A stretch of DNA of 64,000 bases from positions 16,713,000-16,776,999 of the forward strand of contig CM076145.1 in assembly GCA_038025085.1 (NCBI GenBank). Direction: 5' to 3'. The position numbers and the translations under genes are program-made. Source of the stretch: Tetragonia tetragonoides (taxonomy: Eukaryota > Streptophyta > Magnoliopsida > Caryophyllales > Aizoaceae). Shown here piece by piece: positions 22,571 to 34,700 of this stretch. How positions within the stretch are numbered: the first letter of the stretch is position 1; the number at the start of each line of letters is the position of its first letter. The notes under the pieces were generated by a model. The model saw only the letters and a program-made list of their open reading frames with translations. It did not search any database and was not told where the DNA came from.

Positions 22571-23450
22571 AATTCAAAGACTCATTAATCCAATAGAGCA
22601 ACTACATAGAAGCTGAATCCTCTTTGCATGTTTTGAAGCTGCTTTATTTTTATTTTGACATGTTTACTGGATGAATTTTACTGCAAAATCAACAAATTTG
22701 TTAGATCTTAAAAATGAACACCAAAAAAAAAAAAAAAGATTTTTTAGACAGTAGTGATTTTTTGTTCTGAATCTGATCATTTTCTGTGATGAATTTTCAA
22801 ACAGTACTGAAATTTTGTTCTGAATTCACATTTTTTATGATGAATTGATAGATGTCAAAAATGAATTTCCAAACAAAAATGAATTTTCAAACAGAAAAAG
22901 GTAGTAATACAAAGCACAGATGAATTTACCTCTTTTTATGATGAATCAACTGCAGAAACAATAAATTATTAGGTTATTGCAAAATTAGGACCAAAAAATT
23001 TGTGCAAAATTAAAGAATGTTAAATCTCAACAAAGATAACAAAACAATATGAATTTTACCTTTTTTTTGTGATGAATTTTTACCGCAAAAACAAACAAAT
23101 AGTTACGTTTAGCAAACTTAGTAGCAAAATACCGAAAATTTTAAGTAAAACGAAGTAGAAATGAATTTTTACCTCAAATTATCATGAATCAACTGCAAAA
23201 ACGAAGAATTATTTAGGTTTCGCCTAAATGAACAACATAATACACTAAAATTGAACAGAAATCGAATTTTTTTTACGAAATATAATGAATTAGATACGAA
23301 TTTTCACCTCAAATTGAAAATGGCGAGCGTTTTGTTGCAGAAAATCGAAAATCGCGAGCAATTTAGTAGAAAAACTTGGAAACGCTTGAATTTGTGCTTG
23401 AGGAGAGAGAAAATAACTGCTCTATTTGGCTTAGAGAGAAGTGGCGGTTT
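22571..23450. repeat. Degenerate repeats built on TGATGAATTTTACC
   Basis: Variants of gatgaatttttaccgcaaaaac followed by a spacer and ttattaggttt recur near 22672, 22920, 23047, 23160 and 23285, spaced roughly 110-130 bases. The stretch continues the low-complexity vocabulary of the neighbouring introns. The frame at 23251-23460 is low-complexity and has no recognisable domain. Confidence 0.5.
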
Positions 23451-24076
23451 TTTTTTTTAAATAGAAAATAATCCGCGGGCCTGTTTTATATAGCTTGGGT
23501 CGGTCTAGTAAATTGGTTTATATCTTAGGGATTGCATGTATAATACGGATTAGCTAATTTATAATACGGATCGACAATTCGGCAACAAAAACAAAAAGGC
23601 ACACGTTAACTTCTTCTTTTTCCTTTTTTTTGATCAACTACTCTTCTTTTTCTTTTTGAGGTAAATTTGACCATGTATATTATATGGCGCATAAATCCAT
23701 GAACATATACGAGGTAACCTCCCACAGCATATACATCCACCCCATATTTGTTCTTTTCTTAAAGAAAACTAGCTAAATGGTGGCCGACTAAATTCTCATT
23801 CCTCTAAACATGGCTCAACCTACTAATAATAACAAACTCAAAGAACTTACTAGCAACTAAAATGTCTTCTGATACTACATCAAAATCATCAAAGAAATAG
23901 ACCCTTTACATACCCAAGTATTCGACTACCAAGACTATCTAATTCAAGGGTAACATAGCAAAGACACACATTGACTTGATTTTCGGAGGACAACTAAATA
24001 ACATTCTGGCGCACACACACACGCAAAAAAACAAAAACTTGTAAAAAATCGTCCTACGGTGAAATGGGGTGATGGG
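23451..24076. other. Intergenic, nothing recognised
   Basis: AT-rich DNA between the decayed minus-strand gene and the WAT1-like gene. No ORF, terminal repeat or structural RNA could be supported. Confidence 0.5.
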
Positions 24077-24301
24077 ATTCGTGGACAGTGGCAGATCCAA
24101 TAAGCACAGTAGATGGGCACGCACATACCCAGCCCAGAAAAAAAGAATGATTTTGTTGTTGTATCAGAAATCAGAACGCAGGCCCAATACATAAATAAAG
24201 GGCAAACGCAACCCAATGGCCATTATCTCAGCGCTCTCTCTCTCGTAGAGTGTACTTATAGTACTGCTTAGTACTTTGCACGCAAGGGGCCCATTCGTGG
24301 A
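24077..24301. mobile_element. Possible small hAT-like insertion with 9-bp flanking repeat
   Basis: The 9-base string attcgtgga occurs at 24077-24085 and 24293-24301 around a 207-base segment. The segment starts CAGTGGCAGATCCA, close to the common plant hAT end CAGTGGCGGA. Its other end (gcaaggggccc) is not a matching inverted repeat, so the element is truncated or the flanking match is chance. Confidence 0.35.
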
Positions 24302-24329
24302 ATAGAAGTCGCACTGATTTTTCATAACA

Positions 24330-24751
24330 GTCATCATTTCCCGTGACGACGATCTTATACTTGACTTATTGTAACAAAAAATGAAAGGAAATAGTAATGA
24401 CTGAATAATAGGCGGCCTTTCCCCGTGTTTTCAGCTTGATGTTCCAGAATAACATGTTCTAGTCCATACTATTCCTTATAGGATAACAGTTACATACATT
24501 CAAACAGCTACTTAGACTTCCCAAAAAAAATAGCTACTAAAGAAAAAGCCTCACTACTTAGGGAGCTACAACAGCTAGACTATTTTCTTAGAGTTTTTCC
24601 CCCTTGTCAATGTTGTCCTGCTCTATATACATGACCCACAATCTAATAGACTAACACTAATTAATCTAATGAATTTTTGGTCACACTGCTGCTTCATTTT
24701 CTGATGAATTATAGCTTCATTCTAACTAGCACCATCATTATTAGGCAAAGA
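24330..24751 (-). other. Downstream flank and 3' UTR of the WAT1-like gene
   Basis: Noncoding sequence after the stop codon. On the minus strand it is A/T-rich as expected for a 3' UTR. The exact polyadenylation site cannot be placed from sequence alone. Confidence 0.4.
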
Positions 24752-27700
24752 TCAATGATCTTCCTTTGGCACATGACTTGGATTTGATGCATTTTCGATC
24801 ACATTGCTCTTAGTATTACTCTTTTTTTCTTCGTCGTTGGTTGAAGATATGATATCTATCACTTCATCATCACAACCATGGTGGCTTATAGTAGGCATCA
24901 GTTTGTTCATCCTACTTATCTCCTTCCCTTTTCCCCATAGTACAGCGTATAATCCGAGCACTATCAGTAAAGCTCCTAGCACACTAGGAAAATTGTACAA
25001 CGGAAAAAAAAAAAAAAGTTGGTCGTCATTGTCACATAAACAAGATGGAAAAAACATGCATGAACATGTTAATTATCTTTGAGTTAGTAACAAATTTTAT
25101 CAATTGTTGGTGTATAGTAACAAATTTCACATAAAAATTAAAGTATGTACCTTCCTAGGTATAGTTTCTCATCAAGAAGTAGAGACCCTGCAAGTGCCAC
25201 TAGAATGAGCATTATAGGGTTGAATATAGACACAAATAATGGTCCTCTCATGCGTACACACCATGACATGAGCGTTACCATCATTCCAGATGCGACAATG
25301 CCCTGCAAATAGCATAGAGAAGCAATTATATGGAAGCTATAAAGGGGATCAAAAGTCGATTTTCTTATAAGCAACTTCTATACTGTGGCAAGGATGTTTT
25401 TATGTTATTTACAAAATTGTCATTGTCTTAATATAGAAGTTGTTTCTTATAAGCGATTTCTATGCAATGACTTTGTATCTATGTTTTGTAGTAGTGCAAA
25501 CCTCCCCAAAAAGGGAGAAATACGAAATCTTGCTCGGTTACAATTTGGCAACAATGCATGTTCATGAACATGAACTCACAGAATAAGAAGCAGTGAGAAG
25601 CCGAATGTCCCAACCCAACTTCCATTGCTTCCAGTCTCTCTCGACACACAATGCAAAGATAACAGACTGGAGTGCTCCCATCAAGCTCATCAAAGCTGTG
25701 CTCGAATATTGACTAGGATACTTCGAGCTCATTTTTGCCTGCAATAACCGATTATGATTCAAATTCCAAAAGAACGTTGAATTACAAGTGAAATGCGAAA
25801 TCATTTCGTTTGAGATGGTTGCGAGTTGCAGGTTTTTGATTTTGAAAATTTATAATCTCTTTGTAAGAATTTTTTGGGAGCTCAATTTTTTTTGTCTCAT
25901 AATAATGGTTCACTTAATTCTCAACACGGGCAATTGAAGACCAAAAAACAAAAAAAAAAAAATAATAATAATAATAAATTGTGGCTTTTAGAAATTGTAT
26001 TAGTTTTCAAAAAAACTAAGAATTCAAAGCTCAAAACCAGCCGAAGGTTGGATCATGAATCTTAGGTTACGATAATCACCTGAATAATCAACCAGGCAGC
26101 ATAAGATAAACAACTACCAACAGCCAACAATGCCCCAACCACACGATTATGTCCATCATGTACCACATGACCTTGAAGATTGTTATTATTAACCTGTTTG
26201 AGTAGGTGAATATTTGTTGACCATAAGTCAATTTGAACTCCTTTATATAATGTGAGCAGCATTGCACCAGCAATCCCAATTAATGTTCCTACCACCTTTG
26301 CTTTCCCTGCTACTGTTTTAAGTTCCAATCTTTCTAACCTGTTCAATTCCGTGCGTGAACTCAACCACAATCTATCAGAAATTTGCACATAACGAACACT
26401 CTTGAATATGTATGCAATCAAGGAAAGTAAACCATAAACAAGAGTACAGCATATATATACGGTGTACGTAACATTTATATGATAAGCATGTTGGAAGACG
26501 AATTGATTTCAAGGAATAATAGACAAAATTGAGTAGGTTTTTTTTTTTTTTTTTTTTCGAAATTGCAAGAAAGTCGACAAAGGTAACGAGACTCGGTTCC
26601 AAGTCATTGATGGGAACGAGAGGAGGATATGTCACACTGTCACTGCCGTATCTACCACAAGCTCCCAAAATTGAATAGGTATAAACATATGAGCGAGAAG
26701 TATGTGTTTTTCTTTTCTTTTCTTTTCTTTTCTTTTTACTTTTTTTTTTTTTTTGGGAAATGATATGAGAAGTATGTTGATGGGTGCATAAGAAGCACTA
26801 CTATAGTTGTAAATGTGATTGTAAACAACCCAAGAGGTGATTGACTCAGTGGTAAACAAGTTACAACTTGTATATCAGGTCATGAGTTCAAGCCTCATCG
26901 GGAGCACCTACACGAATTATTTTGTGGAATACCCGAGGCCGTGTGTTAGAAAGTGCCCTTTAACCACACCCAAAGAGAAATGAAGTTCTTCTTTGTCAAA
27001 CCAAAAAAAAAAAAAAAATTAAACTTGATTCTGAACAAAATGAGAATCCGAGAAATGTTTAATTATCTTACCATGCCAATTGCCACATGACAAAAGATAT
27101 AAAACATGTTACGTACCATGTGATACCTTTTTTTTGAGGGTACCATGTGATGCCTAATATAGTCTAATACTTCCTTCATTCCAGAATTACCTTAACACAA
27201 TTATAATCCAGAGAATTTTGTAATGCACCTCTTTTATTTTGGCATTTTACCTTGTCTGCATAACTGAGTATAGGTACAACTTTATGCTAGCAAAATAAAG
27301 TCATGATTGCTAATTAAACAAGAGAAAGACATAATATAAGAATATGAAAATTACCTAAAGGTAACAGCAAGTATGAATGTAATTCCTGGAACAAGATTGG
27401 CAATGGCAGCAGCGAATGTTGCTGATGTTAATACAAGGCTCTCCAAGTACAAATTTTGACTTAGTGAACCCCTGCAAATTACCACACAAATATTAAGCTA
27501 CTCACTAGTACCAAAAATGTAATTTGCGTCCCCTAATAATATAGGACGGTTATTAGTGACAACCGACGTCCCTAATAACGCAATGGCATTTGTGTAAATA
27601 AATGCTCAAGATTGAGCATTGTGTCGTTGTATTGGTTAAACTGAGATATAATGACAAAAAATACTTATTAATGTCGCCCATAATAGATTCATTAGCCCTC

Positions 27701-29603
27701 TTTTGTGAGATCAATAACTCACAGAAAAATATGGTCACTATTAAAAAATATAGGGGTCATTTAGATATTTACTATGTACTATAACTCTTTTGTTTCACTA
27801 AAAAGTTATCCTCATTTTATTAAAAGTTAATAAGACCGTCTTTAACAAGTTTTTTTTGTAAATTCACAAGGTATATTTATCTTTATTGTTCCTGTGGATA
27901 AAGTAGTTTATTTTTTTTGTTTTTTGGTATAACAAGAGAGAACCCATAATCTCGAATCGGTTATTTGGGGAATCCAATGGTAATTAATGCCACAAATCAA
28001 ATCGCATGCAAACTAACCCAAATAGTCCACATAGAAAAGCTTGTCCTAGAACCGTCCATGTCAACTTTGGTCTGCTCTTTCTGCAATTACATAATTCAAT
28101 TACATAAGACAAAAAATCATTAGTTATGTATGACTTTATATATCATGAGGAAAAAAAAAAACAATAGTGTTTTAGTATTCTGTGGGTGCGAAAAACAGGA
28201 GTCATTACTCACTAGCTAACAACATATAAGTCCAACTAAGAATTATATCAAGCTAGGTTCGTTACATAACTTCTGCATCTATCATCATAGATTACGGTAT
28301 TTAGTTTGTATACTAAAAAACCACAAAAACTCAACTTATAGAAGACGAGATCGTGAAACGAGTGTCACATTTTAGTGTAACAATAATCGGATCTACATTT
28401 TTAAATTACATAGTGATAGTATTTAATTGTAAGTTTGCCTCACACGACTACACTACACTACACTACACTACATAGAGATATTCAATATATAGTGGAGTAT
28501 AACCTATCATAGCAAACCAAAGTATATGAAAACTAAAGAAAAAAGAAAAATAAAAGGTGAAATACAGATGTTGAATCAAATTCCAATTTTGCTTAGTCAT
28601 ACGAGGTGGTGCATGTAGAAATTCGTGACGCCTGACACTACGAAACTATGCCAAAACTTTACTTTCCAACACTTGGGAAGCCATTATGGCTTCATTAAGA
28701 TCAGAACTTGGAAATCTTTAATATTTGTACAGCAAATTGGTGACTCATCTCAGCATTTAATTGAAAGGGAAACAAATGGGTTTTTAGCTACAAAACAATT
28801 AAATAGGCGGTTCAAAACATCATTTATTGAGTCTTCCGAACATAATTCAAACAAATAACCATGCAAAATAAGAAATATAACCATATAAAGAAATCTCATC
28901 TTGATTTTTTTTCTTTTTAAAGAAATATCTGCAAAACTGTCGGTCTGTCACTTGGCTAGTTGGTAATATTCTTAGGCTAGATGAACGTACAAGTATTTCC
29001 ACCATTAAAAAAAAAAAAAGAATTTGAATAGATGAACCAATAAATTATTATTAAAAATATAGGGTCATTATTATGAACTGTGATCATTGTTTCCCCCAAA
29101 AGTAACTCATCTTACCGAAAGTTACAGTAACAACGTTTTCTAAATTTGGCTCACTCACTATAACCGTGATTGTTGTTTTTAGTAAATAAAATTGATATAT
29201 TCCAGTGAGCAATTGATTATCGTAATTTTCAAAATTAAAATTTGTTTAGTAAACACAATTGACATTTTAGTAAATAAAATTAATATTTTAATAAAAAAAA
29301 TGATTAAAATTACAAAATTTATTGTCTATTTAATAGACTCGTAACAGCTTCTATTACTAAATAAGTATATACGTACTACAAGGAGAATGAAGAGAATAAC
29401 AACCTTTCGACGAAAAAGGCAAGAGGAGAAATGAAAGCCGCTGAAAAAAGTAAACGATAAGCGACTAAAATCTTCAAATTCATTCCATGATTAGCAGCAA
29501 GTTTGTAGAAGACATTAACACCAGCCAAAGCAACTTGAACTATTACCATTACCATTATTGGTTTCAACCCATGAATCACATTCCACACATGAACCTTCGT
29601 CAT
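24752..29603 (-). CDS. WAT1-related EamA-type transporter, seven exons
   Basis: Exons, all with GT-AG borders and consistent phase: 29603-29404, 28080-28018, 27471-27355, 26338-26080, 25738-25580, 25302-25151 and 24983-24752. They sum to 1182 bases, a 393-residue protein, the usual size. It starts MTKVHVWNVIHGLKPIMVMV and carries the family landmarks AYRLLFSAAFISPLAFFVER, RPKLTWTVLGQAFLCGLFGG, SATFAAAIANLVPGITFILA, GTLIGIAGAMLLTLYKG, WCVRMRGPLFVSIFNPIMLILVA and LLLDEKLYLGS. Members are plant drug/metabolite exporters with about ten membrane spans and two EamA repeats; Arabidopsis WAT1 exports auxin from the vacuole. The C-terminal tail is hydrophilic and acidic. The substrate of this member is unknown. 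A TATA box lies about 210 bases upstream. It is the only intact host gene in the window. Confidence 0.95.
26829..27018 (+). mobile_element. tRNA-derived SINE in WAT1 intron 3
   Basis: The segment has a pol III A-box-like string (tgactcagtgg, 26842-26852), a B-box-like string (gtcatgagttcaagcc, 26880-26895) and a 3' poly(A) tail (27003-27018). Overall length is about 190 bases. It lies in the 1016-base third intron, in the opposite orientation to the host gene. Target-site duplications are not obvious, so limits are approximate. A tRNA-like head joined to an unrelated body with an A tail is the standard plant SINE layout. Confidence 0.65.
28446..28471. repeat. (CACTA)n microsatellite in WAT1 intron 1
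   Basis: About five tandem cacta units. They are a pentanucleotide microsatellite and not a transposon end. Confidence 0.8.
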
Positions 29604-29809
29604 TTTTTGTATTAATTAATAAATCTTTCGTCTAAATGAAAGTGAACAAGAATTGATGTATGAAAAGGTGATGGGTTTTTCTTTTCGGTGAAGGAATTGA
29701 AAAGGGTTTTTCTCTCTCTCTCTTGAGAGAGATGAGTGTTGCAGTAGCTGTCAGTTAACTGGATTTTGTTTTGAATGACAATGCAACAGAGAGCAAACCT
29801 GGTCGAGAC

Positions 29810-29817
29810 TATTTATA
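29810..29817 (-). promoter_or_regulatory. TATA box of the WAT1-like gene
   Basis: The minus strand reads CCTATAAATAGTC with TATAAATA at 29817-29810, about 207 bases before the ATG at 29603. A CT-rich leader (29711-29735) lies between them, a common plant core promoter arrangement. Confidence 0.65.
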
Positions 29818-29993
29818 GGGAGATCGATAGCGGGACAGGGAATAGGACGCGTCACTCGGACGCTTTGGGTATTGGGTCCATACGAGGAAATAGCGTTTTG
29901 GCTTGGTCATCCAGGCTTCTTTTGCTCTATTATCACCCATTTCCAAATAATAATAATAAAAAAAAATAAAGAAAAGGAAAAATGGATACTAAT

Positions 29994-30095
29994 AAGTGTG
30001 TGTTTTTTAGAGTCGAATTGAACTAAGTTCATGAACACCACTCAATTGAAATGAGCACCACTAAAGTGAATTGAACATTAATAAATATGTGAGAC
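29994..30095 (+). repeat. Fragment of a GAATTGAAC-rich MITE-like repeat
   Basis: It starts gtgtgttttttagagtcgaattgaac and continues with gaacaccact and gaattgaac variants. The start resembles that of the segment at 47613. It ends where the LINE target site begins. The other terminal repeat is not visible. Confidence 0.4.
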
Positions 30096-30115
30096 TAGGA
30101 GTGCAAATAAGCCGA
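30096..30115. repeat. Left target-site duplication of LINE 1
   Basis: The 20 bases starting taggagtgcaaat are repeated at 35929-35948 with one mismatch (ataag against atgag). The pair delimits the LINE exactly. Confidence 0.9.
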
Positions 30116-30349
30116 CTGACACCCTCTCGTCTCTCCCGAGGAAACCCTAGCCACCCATAGAGTTTGTGAGAGCCCTAACTGCAAGTGCCAGATTTTAACC
30201 TCCCTGTGACGATTCCCACGCCAAATCATTGGCGTTTTCTGGAAGAGCATATCTCTTCATGTGTTTCTTGGCTTCCATGAAATAGCTTTATCTCTAAATT
30301 TGATTGTTACTCTCAAGGTGTTCACTTTTCGCTAGGGTTGTCTGTCACC

Positions 30350-31770
30350 ATGGCAGATTCTTTAGCAAGAGATTGTGCACGACTTCGCTTGACGGCAGAC
30401 TGAAGAAACAGTGGTAGTAGCGACTGGGAAGAAGGCGGCGGTGACGGATAGAAGAATTTCTTTGAGTTTGGCTGGAGGTTTGATGACTCAAAGACCATTT
30501 GATGTTCGAGCCTTCAAGGAGACAATTGAAAAGATTTGGAAGGTAAGTAAAGGTCTGATCATTAAAGAACTGGATGCAAAACTTTCATTTTTCAGTTCAT
30601 TAATGAGACAGATCGCAAATATGTACTAGAGCATGAACCCTGGAGTTTTGATAACCACTTACTTGCTCTAAAAGAAATAAAAGGAGAAAATAAACCAGAT
30701 GATATTGTTTTTGATCGAACGAAGTTTTGTGTCAAAGCACTGGATGTCCCGTATGGGGTTCGTGATCAGGATGTTGCAAAACTTATTTGGGATCATATTT
30801 GTCAGTTTGTAGAGTATGATCCTTCCGTCGATCTTGGTTGGGATAAAGCGATGAACATTAGAGCACTGGTGGACCTCTCGAAACCTTTAAAGAGAGGTAT
30901 GAAAATGGTGTTCGATGATATTGGGGAACTTTGGATCCCTTTTAAATAACGTTTTCTTCCCAACTACTGTTATGCTTGTGGGATGATAGGGCACTTGGAC
31001 AAGGAGTGCGAGGTCTTTGGCGAGGACGATATAAAGACTTATGGCCTACAATATGGATCTTGGTTACGTGCCACTCCTAATAAAATGGCACGTAAACAAT
31101 CTGTATCAGATAGAGAGAAGGAGCGTCGCCTGTTTGCTGAACTTGTGAAGCCCCTTGATGTGCCATGCAAAAGGGCGCTTCAGTTTTTGGATGCTGAGAG
31201 GAGTGATCTTTCGAATCAGACATTGGGGACGAGGCAACAAGGCTCGGGTGTGGTTGATAGACCAGGGGAATATGTGAAGGTGGTGGAGGGCAAAGATGTT
31301 GTTGATGCAGCAGAACTGAATACTCAAGCAGGGTCTCACAAAGACCAGTTTGCTGTTAAGGAGGTCATTGGGGAGAACGTTACTGTCAAGGATGCTGGAG
31401 GCGGCATTCAGGCTCAATTATTCCCACCAAAAAATGGGAGATCTTTGGGAGGTGATGTGCCTGCGGGAGAGCGGAGGTTGGGGAGAGATAACGAGACTGT
31501 TCCTTCCCTTGACAGTTTATCTATAAATGAGAGTGAGGGTGGGAGTGAGAGGCATGGCGGAGTAGGGATTAAATTTTCTGTAGGCAAGGGGAGTAAGGAG
31601 GGGATGAATGCACGAAAATGGAAGAAGAAAGCTAGAAAAGGGAGAGACGCAGGCAGTAAAGTTGGTGGGGGTTCGAAAGCTACTATTACTGGGCTGGCCA
31701 AGAGGGACAAGGAGTATGCGGAAGTTGACCCGATGGCTATTGACGAGGATATTCAGAGTGCTAAAAAGGC
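30350..31770 (+). pseudogene. LINE 1 ORF1, nucleic-acid-binding protein
   Basis: The start codon at 30350 has a good context (caccATGG) and gives MADSLARDCARLRL before a premature TGA. The frame shifts near 30400 and back near 30595. A DUF4283-like stretch follows (PWSFDNHLLALKEI, FWVKAL-type pattern read here as FCVKALDVPYGVRDQDVAKLIW), then a TAA, then the zinc knuckle CYACGMIGHLDKEC (30969-31010). The rest is a charged low-complexity tail. These proteins bind the LINE RNA as part of its ribonucleoprotein. The last part (from 30983) is in the same uninterrupted frame as the endonuclease. Confidence 0.75.
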
Positions 31771-31794
31771 TCATGTTGACGTTACTTTCTTACT

Positions 31795-34700
31795 AGCGAG
31801 TATTTTAAGCTTGAACTGTCGGGGGCTGGGCAACTCTCGAGCAGTTTCTTTACTTCGCAATCTTATGCGAAGTGAGGCCCCGTCCGTACTCTTCTTATGT
31901 GAGACAAAGCTTAGCGGACGTGAAATGGCTCCTATTTTGGAGAAACTTCAGGGGTACAATGGAGTTTTTGTAGATAGTGCGGGACGGTCAGGCGGACTAG
32001 CACTCTTGTGGCGTAAGGAGATTGTTATCTCGCTCCTATCACAGTCTAGCCATCATATTGACGTTATGGTTGACGATGGCCTTGGTGGTGGTGGATGGCG
32101 ACTAACGGGCTTCTACGGGTGGCCTGAGATCCCGAATCGACACCTTTCTTGGGAGCTTTTGGGTCTCTTGGCCACGCAGAGAAGTGATCCATGGATTTGT
32201 ATGGGGGATTTCAATAAAGTTCTTTTCTCGACTGTGGTTTTGGAGCGGCATGCTAGAGCTGAGAGACAGATGAAAGCATTTAGAGACGTAGTGGATCGAT
32301 GTGGCCTACGAGATGTTCGTTATATAGGACATCCTCTTACCTATGACAATGGGCGGGAAGGTGAGCTCAACGTTCAAAGTCGTATTGATAGGGCTCTTGC
32401 TGTTGACGCTTGGATGGATATGTTCCCTCATGCTAAACTAATCCATCTAGAGCGGGAAATTTCTGATCATGCTCCCATTAAACTAATTCTTGAGGGTGAA
32501 GGTCAGAGAAGGAGAAATCCAAAGTTGTTTCGGTTCGAACAATTATGGACGGAGAATGGCAGCTGTGAGGGTATTGTTCGAGAAGCCTGGGATCTTGGAG
32601 GTCCTACTGCTATGGAAAAAATCAAATTTTGTGCTGAAGAATTAGAATTTTGGAGTGAAGGTGAGTTCGGGAAAATCTTTCGTGACCTGAGACGCAAGAG
32701 AAAGAGATTGAAGCAGTTGAATAAGGGTGGTCTCTCTATTCAACAGTTGAATGAACGAAGGCAAATTCTCAGAGATATTGAAAATTTAGTGAGAGAGGAG
32801 GAGTTGTATTGGCAGCAGAGATCACGTGTTCTGTGGTTGGAATCTGGGGACCGCAATACTGGCTTCTACCACCGTCGGGCTTCAGGCAGGAAGCAAAGAA
32901 ATACGATCAAATCTCTAAAGGGTCATCATGGTGCAAGTGTTTTGTGGTGATGTAGCAGTGGGTGGTGGGGCCAGAAACTATTTTTCTTCACTTTTGTCAT
33001 CACAAGCACAGGTTAATATTGAGCAAGCACTTGAAGGAATTGAACGAAGAGTTACTGATGATATGAATATTGATTTCCAGAATGCACACACAAGAGAGGA
33101 GGTCCAAGTGGCACTAAGTCAAATGCACCCAATTAAAGCTCGGGGTCCGGATGGAATGTATCCGCTTTTTTACCAACATTACTGGAATATTGTGGGTACT
33201 GCAGTGACAAATTTGGTGCTTCATGTTCTTAATGGAGGGGAGATGCCAGAGGGTTTGAATCATACACATATTGTTCTTATTTCGAAGAAAAAGAATCCTG
33301 AGTTGATTATGGAGTTCCGTCCTATTAGTTTGTGCAATGTGGTGTACAAATTGATCTCAAAGGTGTTAGCTAACTGATTGAAGTTGGTTCTCCCGGATAT
33401 TATTTCTTTAAATCAGAGTGCATTTACTCCTGGCCGCCTTATCACTGATAATATTTTGATGGCGCTGGAAACTTGTCACTCTATGAAAAATGATGGGGCA
33501 AGAGAGGGATCTTTTGCTTTGAAGCTTGATATGGCGAAGGCGTATGATAGAATTGAATGGGACTTTTTGGAGTTTGTTCTGACACGATTTGGCTTTGATG
33601 GGGGTGGATTGATAGAGTTATGATGTGTGTCGGCTCGGTCTCCCTTCAATGCTTATTAATGGGTGCCCAACGGAGATCTTTACACCTAGTAGAGGTCTTC
33701 GCCAGGGCAACCCGATTTCACCATATTTATTTCTTTTGTGTGCTGAAGTTTTGTCAGGTCTCATTCGAAAAGCGGAGGTCAATGGTACACTACATGGTGT
33801 ACGTATATGTGCTGGTGCCCCATCTCTAACACACTTATTCTTCGCAGATGATAGTCTCTTGTTTACGAGAGCTTCTGAGGTCGCTGCAAGGGAGGTGAAG
33901 GATATCCTGAATTTATATGAGGGTGCCTCTGGGCAGAAAGTGAGCTACGAGAAATCTAGTGTGTGGTTCAGTAAAGGAGTTCGTAGTGATGTGCGTGACT
34001 GTGTTCGAGGAGTCCTAGGTGTTGCGGAGGTTGAATACCATAATCGCCACTTGGGATTACCCACTGTGGTAGGCCGTTCTAAGAAGGAAATTTTTGGTCC
34101 TCTCAAGGAGAAAATATGGAAGAGACTTCAAGGGTGGAAAGGCTTGCTGCTTTCAAAGGCGGGTAGGGAGGTGATGATAAAGGCGGTGGCCCAATCAATC
34201 TCTACCTATGCGTTGAGTGTTTTTAGTTTGCCAACTAGCTTTTGCAACGAGGTACATTCTATGTTGTCTCAATTTTTTTGGGGTCAAAAAAAAGATGAGC
34301 GTAAGATTCACTGGATTTCTTGGTTGAATTTGCGCAAACCGAAAAAGAGGGGTGGGATTGGTTTCCCAGACTTGAAAATGTTTAACTGGGCACTCTTAGG
34401 CAAACAAGCATGGCGTCTGGTGAAGGGAGAAGGAGGGCTCTTAGGAGAAATGTTGAAGGCAAAATATTTCAGTAATGGAGACCCGTTCTCATCAACTTTG
34501 GGGCGATAACCGAGTTTCTCTTGGAAGGGAACTAGAGAGGCGTTGTGGGTAGTCCGAAAAGGCATGAGTTGGAGGGTTGGTAATGGAAGGAGCATCCGAG
34601 TCTGGGGTGACCCTTGGTTACCTTATGTCGACTCTCACCGTGTGATTACACCCAGGGGGTCTAGAGATCTCAATTTAAAAGTGGCAAAATTTATTGATGA

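Noticed and set aside
21010..22600. CRISPR-like or satellite centromeric array
   Set aside because: Units vary continuously, have no spacers, and lie in introns of a eukaryotic gene.
23251..23460. Plus-strand frame starting MNRNRIFF
   Set aside because: Low-complexity continuation of the TGATGAATTT repeat region; no domain or splice context.
28446..28471. CACTA motif as a transposon end
   Set aside because: It is a pentanucleotide microsatellite with no subterminal repeats or terminal motif.
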